Source: [Eubacterium] saphenum (lineage in GTDB: Bacteria; Bacillota; Clostridia; Peptostreptococcales; Anaerovoracaceae). From it: 64,000 nt of DNA. The notes below the pieces were generated by a model. The model was not told the origin of the DNA. It did not search any database and saw only the letters and a list, made by a program, of their open reading frames with translations. The stretch spans positions 6,925 to 70,924 of the forward strand of contig SFHC01000010.1 in NCBI GenBank assembly GCA_004555725.1. Direction: 5' to 3'. A program made the translations under genes and the position numbers. Below are positions 50,191 through 58,768 of this stretch, in pieces. Every line of letters begins with the position of its first letter. Position 1 is the first letter of the stretch.

Positions 50191-52338
50191 GTGCTGGATT
50201 TAGAAGGATTCAATGACGCGCAGAAAGAAGCGATAACACAGACGGAAGGTGTGGTGCGGGTCATCGCAGGCGCCGGTTCGGGAAAGACACGGGCGCTGAC
50301 GGAGCGGTTCGCGTTTCTGGTTAATGAGATCGGGATTCTGCCCGGAAATATTCTCTGCGTGACGTTCACGAACAAAGCAGCCAATGAAATGCGGCAGAGG
50401 ATTCACGCACGGACCGGGGATAACGACACCGGATACATCAATACGTTTCATGGGTTCTGTGTAAGCGTGCTGCAGGAGGACAGTCATGCGGTGCAGTATC
50501 CGAAGAGTTTTCTGGTCCTGGATAATTCCGATATTGACGCGATGCTCGGCATAATTTATGAAGAGCGCGGACTGACGCTGCGCGATATGACGTTTTCGCA
50601 TGCGCGGGACCGGATTGAGATGCTGAAGCTGAAGGAGAGACCAGATTACTATATTGACATGATTGAAATGTCTCTGGATGTGCTGTACAGGAAATACATG
50701 GACGCTGCAGATCCGATGGACATCATTTTTTACGGCTATCTGTATCAGGAAAAGAAGTGTTTTGGACTGGATTATAACGATCTGATTACGTTCACGCTGT
50801 ATATCTTTCAGAAGAATGATGAGATCCGGGTGAAGTGGCAGAAACGTCTGGAGTACATCATGATCGATGAGTTTCAGGACATCGATGATTTGCAGTACCG
50901 CCTGATGAAGGTTCTGCAGGGGTATCACGGGAATCTGTTCGTGGTCGGCGATCCGGATCAGACGATTTATTCCTGGAGAGGAGCGAATGGCCGTTATATC
51001 CTTGATTTTGAAGAGGATTTTCCTGACGCGCGCACGATTATGATGATGCAGAATTACCGGTCGACGCCGCAGATTCTCAGAGCGGCCAATTCTCTGATTG
51101 AAAAGAATCAGACAAGGATTAAGAAAGATCTGATCCCGACACTTCCGGACGGTGCGCCGGCAGTCTGCTGTCTGGCAGAGAATGCACAGAAGGAGGCAGG
51201 ATGGATTGCGGAGCAGATTGAGAAACTGCACAGCGAGGGCATGCCTTATTCTGATGCGGCGATCCTGTACCGTGCGCATTATGTGACGCGTGCTGTGGAA
51301 GAGGTTCTGCTGCAGAAAAAAATCCCGTACACGATTTACAGCGGGGTTCAGTTTTTTGGGCGGATGGAGATCAAGGACGCGCTGTCATACCTGCGCATGA
51401 TTGTCTATAAAGATGACCTTTCCTTTCTTCGCACGGCCAATACGCCAAAAAGAAACCTTGGCAAGAGGAGAATGGCTTATCTGAAAGAATTTGCTGAGGA
51501 AAATCACTGCAGTCTGTATCAGGCACTGCTCCAGTCCCTGGATGAGCCGGTAATGAAGGGCACGCGTGCAAAAGAGTATGCGGATCTGATTGAACGGTAC
51601 TCGTCGGAATATGAGGGGAAGGGGATCTCGGATCTGCTGTCTTCTATTCTTGATGAAAGCGGTTATGAAGAGATGCTGAGAACGGAAGGAAGCCAGGAAC
51701 GCCTGGATAATCTGGCGGAACTGAAGCAGTCGATTTACGAGTTTGAGACATCCTGCGGAGAAGAGACCGATCTGGTGCAGTATCTGTCTCATGTCGCGCT
51801 GTTCTCCAACGCGGATGCGGCTGTACAGCCGGATAAGGTGAAGCTGATGACGGTGCACGCGGCCAAAGGACTGGAGTTCCCTGCTGTATTTCTGTGCGGG
51901 ATGAGTGAAGGTATATTCCCGTCAAGGAAGGTGACGACACGCCCGGGAATGGAAGAAGAGCGGCGGCTTGCTTTTGTGGCAATGACACGAGCAGAGAAGC
52001 GGCTGTTTATTTCGGCTTCATCCGGACGTAATATTGACGGGTCTCCGCGGTTTCCGTCGCGGTTCATCCTGGATATTCAGCAGGATCTCCTGCAGTTTAC
52101 GGAAAAGCCGCAGGAACAGCTGATTCGGGACGCAAAAGCGTTTATTCAGCGAAAAGAACGGTGGCTGGAGAATGAGGATCATACGATGGAGCCGGGAACC
52201 AGGGTCCGTCATTCTGTGTTTCATGACGGAACGGTGCTTTCTATAGATGCGCAGAGGCATGCATATGTCATTCAGTTCGATGACATAAAGACGCCGCGTT
52301 CGATCAGTTTTCGCGCTCATCTGGTAAAACTGAAATGA
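50191..52338 (+). CDS. pcrA: ATP-dependent DNA helicase PcrA/UvrD
   Basis: A 715-residue superfamily 1A 3'-5' helicase used in repair, replication restart and removal of protein blocks. Motif I is AGAGSGKTR (26-34), motif II MIDEFQDID, motif III GDPDQTIYSWRGA, motif IV MMQNYRST, motif V MTVHAAKGLEFPAVFL and motif VI VAMTRAEKRLFI. The C-terminal Tudor-like tail reads GTRVRHSVFHDGTVLSID. It is closer to canonical PcrA in length than the paralogue at 21182. The start is GTG behind AGGA. An SOS box in its promoter fits a repair role. Confidence 0.95.
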   Translation: MLDLEGFNDAQKEAITQTEGVVRVIAGAGSGKTRALTERFAFLVNEIGILPGNILCVTFTNKAANEMRQRIHARTGDNDTGYINTFHGFCVSVLQEDSHAVQYPKSFLVLDNSDIDAMLGIIYEERGLTLRDMTFSHARDRIEMLKLKERPDYYIDMIEMSLDVLYRKYMDAADPMDIIFYGYLYQEKKCFGLDYNDLITFTLYIFQKNDEIRVKWQKRLEYIMIDEFQDIDDLQYRLMKVLQGYHGNLFVVGDPDQTIYSWRGANGRYILDFEEDFPDARTIMMMQNYRSTPQILRAANSLIEKNQTRIKKDLIPTLPDGAPAVCCLAENAQKEAGWIAEQIEKLHSEGMPYSDAAILYRAHYVTRAVEEVLLQKKIPYTIYSGVQFFGRMEIKDALSYLRMIVYKDDLSFLRTANTPKRNLGKRRMAYLKEFAEENHCSLYQALLQSLDEPVMKGTRAKEYADLIERYSSEYEGKGISDLLSSILDESGYEEMLRTEGSQERLDNLAELKQSIYEFETSCGEETDLVQYLSHVALFSNADAAVQPDKVKLMTVHAAKGLEFPAVFLCGMSEGIFPSRKVTTRPGMEEERRLAFVAMTRAEKRLFISASSGRNIDGSPRFPSRFILDIQQDLLQFTEKPQEQLIRDAKAFIQRKERWLENEDHTMEPGTRVRHSVFHDGTVLSIDAQRHAYVIQFDDIKTPRSISFRAHLVKLK

Positions 52339-52473
52339 TGATGATACAATACTGATAAAGTTGAAAATCAATCAAAACAGCCGCTATGCCGCTCTGCAGC
52401 TGAATCCGAAAGACAGAACAGAGGGATGACATACGGCAGCGCGTGCAGCAGCGGTGAGATGTGAGGTAAGGAT

Positions 52474-53307
52474 ATGAGCAGCTTTTTTCAGTATGTGAAC
52501 CGGACAGGCTACGATCAGATTTATAATACGTTTTCACCCGAACATATTGTTATCGTGCTTGCGTTCTTTGCCGGGTTTGCGGCAATGGCCAGGTATTCCA
52601 GGAAACCGGGATCCGATAAGCTTCTGAAGAGGCTGGAACGCGTCAGTCTGTGCTGCATGGCATGCGGTCAGCTGTTATATATGTTCTGGTTCGCTGTTGC
52701 CAATAAAGGCGGAGACAAATGGCCCCTGTACGCCTGCAGGATAGCCTGTATTTTGTTGATTTTCACATACTTTGTGCGCTGGATGCCATTAGAACAGTTT
52801 TCGATCTATACGGCTCTGTACGGAGGGATCAGCTCTGTCTTTTATTCTACGCCAAAACCGTTTGCGTTTCCCCATGTTACACGGATCGCCTTTTTTGCAA
52901 CCCATATCGGTCTGGCGTATTCTGCGCTGCTTCGCATCCTGAACCACGATGAAGAGATCGATTTGCGATCGCTGAAAGGCGCAGAGGGGGTCAACCTGGT
53001 TGTGATCGGGACGGTTCTGGCCATAGATATTAAATTTGACTGGAATTACATGTTTTTGATGGCGCCGCAGCTGCCGACGAAATATCTGGGGCAGATACAC
53101 TCCATGTATGTTCAGGTTCTGGCAACGATCGGAGTAGCTGCCGTATATATTTTTGCTGTATTTGCGGCATGGATGTTTGCTGTCTGGCTGCAGGTGCATT
53201 TCAGTTCCCGCCACTATAAGAGACAGAGCAGCAGACCAGTTGTCCGGAAGACTTCGGAACCAAAATTTGTTCATAAACTGCAGGATAGAAAAAGTCGATA
53301 TCGCTAG
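52474..53307 (+). CDS. YwaF-like (TIGR02206) integral membrane protein
   Basis: A 277-residue protein with about seven predicted membrane helices. It resembles the YwaF/TIGR02206 family: a polar residue pair in the third segment (GDKWPLYACRIACILL), then the HVTRIAFFATHIGLAYSALL segment and the helix with FDWNYMFLMAPQLPTKYLG. The function of the family is unknown. The C-terminal 40 residues are basic and hydrophilic. AAGGAT precedes the ATG. It is 135 nt downstream of pcrA and may have its own promoter. Confidence 0.8.
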   Translation: MSSFFQYVNRTGYDQIYNTFSPEHIVIVLAFFAGFAAMARYSRKPGSDKLLKRLERVSLCCMACGQLLYMFWFAVANKGGDKWPLYACRIACILLIFTYFVRWMPLEQFSIYTALYGGISSVFYSTPKPFAFPHVTRIAFFATHIGLAYSALLRILNHDEEIDLRSLKGAEGVNLVVIGTVLAIDIKFDWNYMFLMAPQLPTKYLGQIHSMYVQVLATIGVAAVYIFAVFAAWMFAVWLQVHFSSRHYKRQSSRPVVRKTSEPKFVHKLQDRKSRYR

Positions 53308-53420
53308 TCAATTTCCATGATGTTTTTTTGAAGTTTTCCGCGTTCTGTATACGAACGCACATAGCTGCTGTATAATAGCGTAGTAAATTATTCTTATCAC
53401 AGGGAAGGGGAAGTGTGAAA

Positions 53421-54398
53421 ATGAAAATGGCATGGAAGAAAACTGCAGGTGTGCTGATGCTTGCCTGCACACTGCTCGTGACGATGAGTTTTACAACCGC
53501 GTTTACAGCAGACGCAGCAACCAAGGCTGCAGCAAAGTCTTCAAAGACGGCTGCAGCAGCATCCAAATCGGCAAAAAAGACGACCAAGGCGGCAAAAACA
53601 ACGAAGGCTGCGAAGACGTCCAAGGCATCAAAAACGACAAAGAACGCGAAGACATCTAAGACTGCTAAGACAAGTAAAAAATCTAAGACAGCCAAGACGT
53701 CCGGAACCAAGGCAGCGGCAAAGAAAGTCAAGGTAACCTATTCTGTACCGACATCCAAATCTGTAACTGTCGGAAATACAGTCTACACGATCAAGGAAAC
53801 CAAGAAAGCTGCTTCTCTGGTCAGCACAGACACAGCATCAAAGACAGCCAAGACGCTGCAGACACTGCCAATGAATGGCTATGACATCAATAATTACTGC
53901 ATTATCTCCGATTATTACAACGGAAAAATTTATGTTTCTCAGAATTCTGCCAACCATGGTACGACATACACCTATGATGTCCAGTCCGGTACATGGAGCA
54001 CCTTCATGCCGAATACATTCCTGGAATGCAGAATCGGAAACTATTTCATCGCGGCTAATCCGGTAAAATCTCCGCTCGGAGAAACAGAAGCACTGTTCCA
54101 GTTCAATGGAAACGGTTATACAAGACTGAAGAAGCTCGGTTCCAAGAACTGCGGCACAGCGACAGCTGTCGGAAACAGTTTCTATTTTGTAAAGTATGAC
54201 CAGAATCAGACACAGGGCACACTGTACAAGATGAGTGCGGATGGAAAGAAGATCGAGAAAATCAATACGCTGAAAGCAGCAAGAGCGGATGAGACATTCA
54301 CGATCACCAAGATTACAGGAAAATATTGTGTATTCAACGTTGACGGCGTCAATTACCAGTACACATACAAGACAAGAAATATTTCTAAGATGAAATAA
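53421..54398 (+). CDS. Exported Lys/Ala/Thr-rich protein with C-terminal beta-repeat domain
   Basis: A 325-residue protein of unknown function. It has a clear signal peptide (about residues 1-32, MKMAWKKTAGVLMLACTLLV, with likely cleavage after ADA). A stretch of about 75 residues follows, made almost only of Lys, Ala, Thr and Ser in KTAKTSK-type repeats. From about residue 105 there is a beta-rich domain with spaced strands (YYNGKIYVSQNSA, CRIGNYFIAANP, AVGNSFYFVKYDQ, ITGKYCVFNVDG), like a small propeller or DUF5050-type repeat. The basic tract would bind anionic cell-wall polymers or nucleic acid. A TATAAT -10 lies at 53371-53376. Confidence 0.8.
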   Translation: MKMAWKKTAGVLMLACTLLVTMSFTTAFTADAATKAAAKSSKTAAAASKSAKKTTKAAKTTKAAKTSKASKTTKNAKTSKTAKTSKKSKTAKTSGTKAAAKKVKVTYSVPTSKSVTVGNTVYTIKETKKAASLVSTDTASKTAKTLQTLPMNGYDINNYCIISDYYNGKIYVSQNSANHGTTYTYDVQSGTWSTFMPNTFLECRIGNYFIAANPVKSPLGETEALFQFNGNGYTRLKKLGSKNCGTATAVGNSFYFVKYDQNQTQGTLYKMSADGKKIEKINTLKAARADETFTITKITGKYCVFNVDGVNYQYTYKTRNISKMK

Positions 54399-54434
54399 TG
54401 CTGGAAATAACAATCAGAGTGATTTCTTGAATAT

Positions 54435-54479
54435 AAACAGCAGCATGCAGCGCAGAAATGTCTGTATGCTGCTGTTTTT
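54435..54479 (+). terminator. Intrinsic terminator of the Lys-rich protein gene
   Basis: AAACAGCAGCAT (54435-54446) and ATGCTGCTGTTT (54466-54477) form a 12-bp perfect stem followed by further T. Confidence 0.88.
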
Positions 54480-54617
54480 GCGAGGAAGAGGGGGTTGTGC
54501 TAAAATACGTGTATCAATTAAAGCGGTGAAGGTCTGCAGAAGGCTTGCGCCGCGCATAAACATGCCTTTCAGACTATTCTGGAAGGTTAGATCGTAATGG
54601 ATAAGGGGGAATTTGGA

Positions 54618-55496
54618 ATGATACAGAAAATAACAATTGCAGGCGCCGGTACTATGGGGTATTCTATGGCGCAGATTTTTGCCGAGTATGGATACGAGGT
54701 GACGCTTTGGAACCATCGTGCAGAAACGCTGGAAAGAGCAAAGAAGAAAATTGCCTCTGGCGTTGCAGATAAGATCGTGTACTCTGCAGAAATGTCGGCT
54801 TTCCAGGGGCGTGATCTGATTGTCGAATGTATTAAAGAGGATCTTGATACAAAGCTTGGCTTCTACCGCCAGATGTCGCCGTTAACGGATGAAGACACGA
54901 TTATTGCAACCAATACATCCGGTCTGTCCATCAATACACTGTCAACGGCAGTTACACGTCCGGAGCGTTTTCTCGGTATGCACTGGTTCAATCCGCCGAC
55001 ACTGATCCCGCTGATTGAAATTATTAAGAACGATCATACGGATGCAGCAGTGGCGCAGGCGATTTATGACTTGTCTCTTGCAATTGATAAAAAGCCGGCG
55101 GTTGTCGAAAAGGATGTCTATGGCTTTGCTGCAAACCGTCTCCAGCTTGCCGTGCTTCGGGAGGCATGTTCGATGGTAAAGGACGGTGTGATCAGTGTGG
55201 AGGGCATTGATTCTGTCATGAAATACGGGCTCGGATTCCGCTGGGCATGTCTCGGACCGCTTGAAACGATTGATTTTGGAGGGATCGATACGTCCTATCA
55301 TATCAGTGAATATCTGGTTCCGGATCTGGATGACTCTCATGAAATTCCGGCCTTGATCAGGGAACACTTTGACGCGGGCGAGTATGGAGTTAAGACGGGA
55401 AAGGGCTTCTATGATTACAGCAACGGCAAAGACGCGGAAGCGACAAAGGAAAGAGACCGCAAGCTGAAAGCTGTCCATGACGCGCTGTATAAATAA
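54618..55496 (+). CDS. 3-Hydroxyacyl-CoA (3-hydroxybutyryl-CoA) dehydrogenase
   Basis: A 292-residue NAD(P)-dependent dehydrogenase of the Hbd type, interconverting 3-hydroxyacyl-CoA and 3-oxoacyl-CoA in butyrate formation or beta-oxidation. The nucleotide site is AGAGTMGYSMAQ (8-19), the catalytic His is in FLGMHWFNPP, and the C-terminal helical domain has GFAANRLQLAVLREACSMV and a terminal GVKTGKGFYDYS. The usual FxRPxGP loop reads FRWACLGPLE. No thiolase, crotonase or acyl-CoA dehydrogenase genes are adjacent, so its pathway is open. AAGGGGG selects the ATG at 54618 over 54597. Confidence 0.88.
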   Translation: MIQKITIAGAGTMGYSMAQIFAEYGYEVTLWNHRAETLERAKKKIASGVADKIVYSAEMSAFQGRDLIVECIKEDLDTKLGFYRQMSPLTDEDTIIATNTSGLSINTLSTAVTRPERFLGMHWFNPPTLIPLIEIIKNDHTDAAVAQAIYDLSLAIDKKPAVVEKDVYGFAANRLQLAVLREACSMVKDGVISVEGIDSVMKYGLGFRWACLGPLETIDFGGIDTSYHISEYLVPDLDDSHEIPALIREHFDAGEYGVKTGKGFYDYSNGKDAEATKERDRKLKAVHDALYK

Positions 55497-55543
55497 CATT
55501 GTAATGTATTAAAAATCGAACATATCATTTGTGATAAATCACA

Positions 55544-55572
55544 TTGACGCAACAATAATTTTGGGTTATAGT
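55544..55572 (+). promoter_or_regulatory. Promoter of ilvB-ilvN
   Basis: TTGACG (55544-55549), 17 nt, TATAGT (55567-55572). A leader of about 120 nt follows, with a T-rich tract (CTTTTTTTG near 55621) but no clear terminator stem or T-box. Confidence 0.7.
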
Positions 55573-55701
55573 AACAAAAATGGATGATTTGTTTTACTAA
55601 AGCTGCATATTCTTGCTGCGTCTTTTTTTGTCGAAAAGAACGGCAAAGCTTGATCAGGCAGGGATGAGCAGTCTGTTGATTGAGGAAAAGCAGGTGAAAA
55701 A

Positions 55702-57330
55702 ATGTTAAATGGAGCAAAGGCTATGGTGAAATGCCTGGAGGCTGAAGGAATTACAAAAGTGTTCGGCTATCCGGGCGTTGCGATTGCCCCGTTCTATAAC
55801 GGGCTTTATGATTCAAAGATTGAGCATGTTCTTGTGCGTGAGGAACAGTCTGCCGGACATGCAGCGAGCGGCTGGGCGAGGATTTCCAGAAAACCCGCTG
55901 TCTGTGTCACGACTTCCGGACCGGGAGCGACCAATCTGATTACAGCGCTCGCGACGGCATATGCAGACAGTATCCCGGTTATCGCGATTACCGGACAGGT
56001 GAGCAGCGAACTTCTGGGACGCGATGTGTTCCAGGAGGCGGATATCACAGGAGCGACAGAATCGTTTACAAAATACCGCTACCTCGTGAAAAACGCTGAG
56101 GATCTGCCGAGAATCTTCAAGGAAGCCTTCTATATTGCTTCTACAGGACGTAAGGGACCGGTTCTGATTGATGTGCCAATCGACATACAGAAGCAGGAAA
56201 TCAGAGATTTTGACTATGAGAAAATTAAAGTAGATATCCGCGGCTACAAACCGCCGAAAAAGACCGGAAACAAGCAGCAGGTCCAGAAGGTGGTTGAGGC
56301 AATCAATCACGCAAAGCGCCCGCTGATCTGCGCGGGAGGAGGCGTCATTCTCGGAAACGGCGAGCAGCAGGTTTGTGAATTCTGCGAGAAAAACAATATT
56401 CCTCTGGTTCACACCATGATGGGAATTGGTGTCATGCCAAAGGACCATCCGCTTTATTTCGGTATGCTCGGAAATAACGGAAAACCGTATGCCAACCGTG
56501 CTGTTGACAAGAGCGACCTGCTGATCATCGTCGGTGCGCGTGTCGCGGATCGTGCCATTGCCAAGCCGAAGGCACTGGAGGAGGATACACGGACGATTAT
56601 TCATATCGATATCGACACTGCAGAAATCGGAAAGAACCTCGGACCGACACTGCCGCTGGTCGGTGATGTGAGAAATATCTTCCAGATATTGACAAAAGAA
56701 AAGGTCAAGGTGGACACGTCTAAGTGGCTGGATGAACTGAATGCAATAAAAGAGAATACGGCTGACCACAGAAAGTTCAGTGATCAGTATGTCAATCCGA
56801 ATACACTGGTGAAGACGCTGTCATCCAGAATGGAGAACGATGCAATCTATGTTGCCGACGTCGGTCAGAATCAGCTGTGGTCTGCGGATAATTACATTAT
56901 GAAGCGCGGCCGCTTTCTGACTACCGGCGGAATGGGAACGATGGGATATTCCATTCCTGCTGCAATCGGAGCCAAGATGTGTCAGCCGGAGAAGCAGGTA
57001 GTCGCCGTATGCGGCGACGGTTCCTTCCAGATGGCCATGAACGAGCTTGCGACCGCGCGTGTCAATCACGTACCGCTGAAAGTTGTTATTCTCCGAAACC
57101 ATTACCTGGGACTGGTTCGTGAGTACCAGTACAACACGTACGATTCCCGGTATGAGGGTGTGCAGCTTTATGATCTTCCGCATTATGACAAGATCGCTGC
57201 TGCTTATGATATGGAATACATCTATGTCGATGATAACGCGCAGGTAGAGGACAGCGTAGACCGTTTTCTGAACATGGACGAGCCTTGTCTGATGGTGTGT
57301 GAAATTGCTTCAGAGAATAACGTGAAATAG
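55702..57330 (+). CDS. ilvB: Acetolactate synthase large subunit
   Basis: A 542-residue thiamine-diphosphate enzyme that condenses pyruvate (or pyruvate plus 2-oxobutyrate) in branched-chain amino acid synthesis. The catalytic Glu of the cofactor site is in VREEQSAGHAASG. Further motifs are TSGPGATNLITALATAYADSIP, the FAD-binding centre, and the ThDP motif from CGDGSFQMAMNELATA to NHYLGLVREYQ. It is slightly shorter than the usual 560 residues. It is followed after 11 nt by the ACT-domain regulatory subunit, which supports the anabolic rather than the acetoin-forming type. Confidence 0.93.
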   Translation: MLNGAKAMVKCLEAEGITKVFGYPGVAIAPFYNGLYDSKIEHVLVREEQSAGHAASGWARISRKPAVCVTTSGPGATNLITALATAYADSIPVIAITGQVSSELLGRDVFQEADITGATESFTKYRYLVKNAEDLPRIFKEAFYIASTGRKGPVLIDVPIDIQKQEIRDFDYEKIKVDIRGYKPPKKTGNKQQVQKVVEAINHAKRPLICAGGGVILGNGEQQVCEFCEKNNIPLVHTMMGIGVMPKDHPLYFGMLGNNGKPYANRAVDKSDLLIIVGARVADRAIAKPKALEEDTRTIIHIDIDTAEIGKNLGPTLPLVGDVRNIFQILTKEKVKVDTSKWLDELNAIKENTADHRKFSDQYVNPNTLVKTLSSRMENDAIYVADVGQNQLWSADNYIMKRGRFLTTGGMGTMGYSIPAAIGAKMCQPEKQVVAVCGDGSFQMAMNELATARVNHVPLKVVILRNHYLGLVREYQYNTYDSRYEGVQLYDLPHYDKIAAAYDMEYIYVDDNAQVEDSVDRFLNMDEPCLMVCEIASENNVK

Positions 57331-57341
57331 GAGGTGCGGAT

Positions 57342-57815
57342 ATGAAAGGAATTTTTTCGGTTTTAGTAGAGAACCAGGCGGGCGTGCTGTCCCAGATTTC
57401 CGGACTGTTCGCACGCAGAGGATTTAACATTGACTCCCTGGCTGTTGGAGAGACAGAAAACCACGATGTGTCAAGCATGACAATTGTTTCCACCGGAGAC
57501 GAGCGGACCATCGACCAGATTGAAAAGCAGCTGAATAAAAAACTCGACGTCATCAAGGTAAGACGATTGGATAATCACAGCTGTGTCTGTATGGAGATGA
57601 TGCTGATCAAGGTGTCCTATTCCCCGTCAAACCGCGGGTCACTCCTGGAGATTTGCCTGATCAACGGCGCCAAAATCGTGCATATGGGCGCAAAAGACAT
57701 GATCATTGAGATGCATGCCGCCCCGGATGAAATCGAGAACTTTATTGAACTGGTCAGAAGTTTCGGCATCAAAGAGATCCAGAGAACCGGGACCGTTGCA
57801 CTGAAAAAAGAATAG
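57342..57815 (+). CDS. ilvN: Acetolactate synthase small (regulatory) subunit
   Basis: A 157-residue regulatory subunit that gives valine feedback control to the large subunit. The N-terminal ACT domain (about residues 3-75) has FSVLVENQAGVLSQISGLFARRGFNIDSL, the usual effector-binding pattern, followed by the C-terminal small-subunit domain. GGAGGTG lies just before the ATG, and only 11 nt separate it from ilvB. A strong terminator follows. Confidence 0.96.
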   Translation: MKGIFSVLVENQAGVLSQISGLFARRGFNIDSLAVGETENHDVSSMTIVSTGDERTIDQIEKQLNKKLDVIKVRRLDNHSCVCMEMMLIKVSYSPSNRGSLLEICLINGAKIVHMGAKDMIIEMHAAPDEIENFIELVRSFGIKEIQRTGTVALKKE

Positions 57816-57834
57816 TACTGTAATCTGGGATGAG

Positions 57835-57893
57835 AAGCCGCTGCCTGCTCGGAACGTCTGTAAACAGACGGCCGAAATGGCAGCGGCTTTTCT
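57835..57893 (+). terminator. Terminator of ilvB-ilvN
   Basis: AAGCCGCTGCC (57835-57845) and GGCAGCGGCTT (57879-57889), with an inner hairpin CGTCTG/CAGACG (57855-57870), followed by a T run. Confidence 0.88.
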
Positions 57894-57967
57894 AAAACGG
57901 TGAAGAATAATACACGCAGGCAAGGAGGGATGCTGTTGTCTGTGTTTCAATTATCCTTATACCTATC

Positions 57968-58381
57968 TTATTTTGCATCCAGGGGAATGTCTAATTTCAT
58001 AATCGTGAAAATCCCGCGGCAGTACAGCGTGCCTTCGCTGTCGGTAACATCCGCCTCAAACACCATGACGCGCCGGCCGTGCTTGATTTCCCGAGCTTCA
58101 GCGAACAGTTCAGAGACGTTCAGCGCAGCACGGAGATAGTGGAAAGAACTGTCGACGGTGGTGACATGGTATCCGTATGAGGCTGCAGCAGCTGCCGTGG
58201 CAACGTCACACAGGGAATACAGCAGGCCTCCATGTGTTGATCCTGCTGGATTTTTCATATAGTCCTGTATTTTAACATGGACAGTCGATTTTCCTTCAGT
58301 TAATTCTACAACCTTGATTCCTTGTTCAGCGGCGTAAGGATTGGTTTCGTTTCTCAGTTTTAATATTTGATTCAGATCCAT
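57968..58381 (-). CDS. PaaI family hotdog-fold thioesterase
   Basis: A 137-residue acyl-CoA thioesterase of the PaaI type. The hotdog fold shows the signature NPAGSTHGGLLYSLCDVATA (about residues 45-64), with the usual Asp later in the helix, then VTTVDSSFHYLRAA and the strand VFEADVTDSEGTLYCRG. Substrates of the family are small or aromatic acyl-CoA esters; which one applies here is unknown. The ATG at 58381 behind AAGGAAGAAGG is preferred over the upstream extension to 58432. It is divergent from the CoA-dependent fermentation operon, so a role in hydrolysing the same CoA ester is possible. Confidence 0.88.
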   Translation of the reverse strand: MDLNQILKLRNETNPYAAEQGIKVVELTEGKSTVHVKIQDYMKNPAGSTHGGLLYSLCDVATAAAAASYGYHVTTVDSSFHYLRAALNVSELFAEAREIKHGRRVMVFEADVTDSEGTLYCRGIFTIMKLDIPLDAK

Positions 58382-58661
58382 AAGTGCCTTCTTCCTTTCA
58401 AAGAGTCGTAATAATAATCTATTGTAATCCATGATTTGAGAAATAACAATGCTTACAAGATAGGAAAATAATTACATATATAAACGAATTAGTTTGATCC
58501 GGAATGATTAATTAATAGATTTTATAACAGATAAAAGTATCAAATGAGGGCACACAATTGTTAAAATTACAACGATATGTGTATGTTAAAAACGTAACAT
58601 GTATACATTATACTGAATAAAGAATATGTTCAGTGTTAACAGAAAATTATAGAATTATCTA

Positions 58662-58690
58662 TTGACATCATGCACGGCTAGTGATACATT
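58662..58690 (+). promoter_or_regulatory. Promoter of the aldehyde dehydrogenase/CoA-transferase operon
   Basis: TTGACA (58662-58667), 17 nt, TACATT (58685-58690). The rest of the divergent gap 58382-58768 is AT-rich, with no other gene seen. Confidence 0.65.
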
Positions 58691-58692
58691 CT

Positions 58693-58741
58693 ACATAGAA
58701 CATAGAACATAGAACGTAGCACGTAGGATGTAACGTGTAGA
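58693..58741 (+). repeat. Seven degenerate heptamer repeats in a 5' untranslated region
   Basis: Directly after the -10 box, consecutive 7-mers read ACATAGA three times, then ACGTAGC, ACGTAGG, ATGTAAC and GTGTAGA. They start at the expected transcription start and end 27 bases before the aldehyde dehydrogenase ATG. Confidence 0.7.
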
Positions 58742-58768
58742 TGTAATAATTCACTTAAGGAGGAAATC

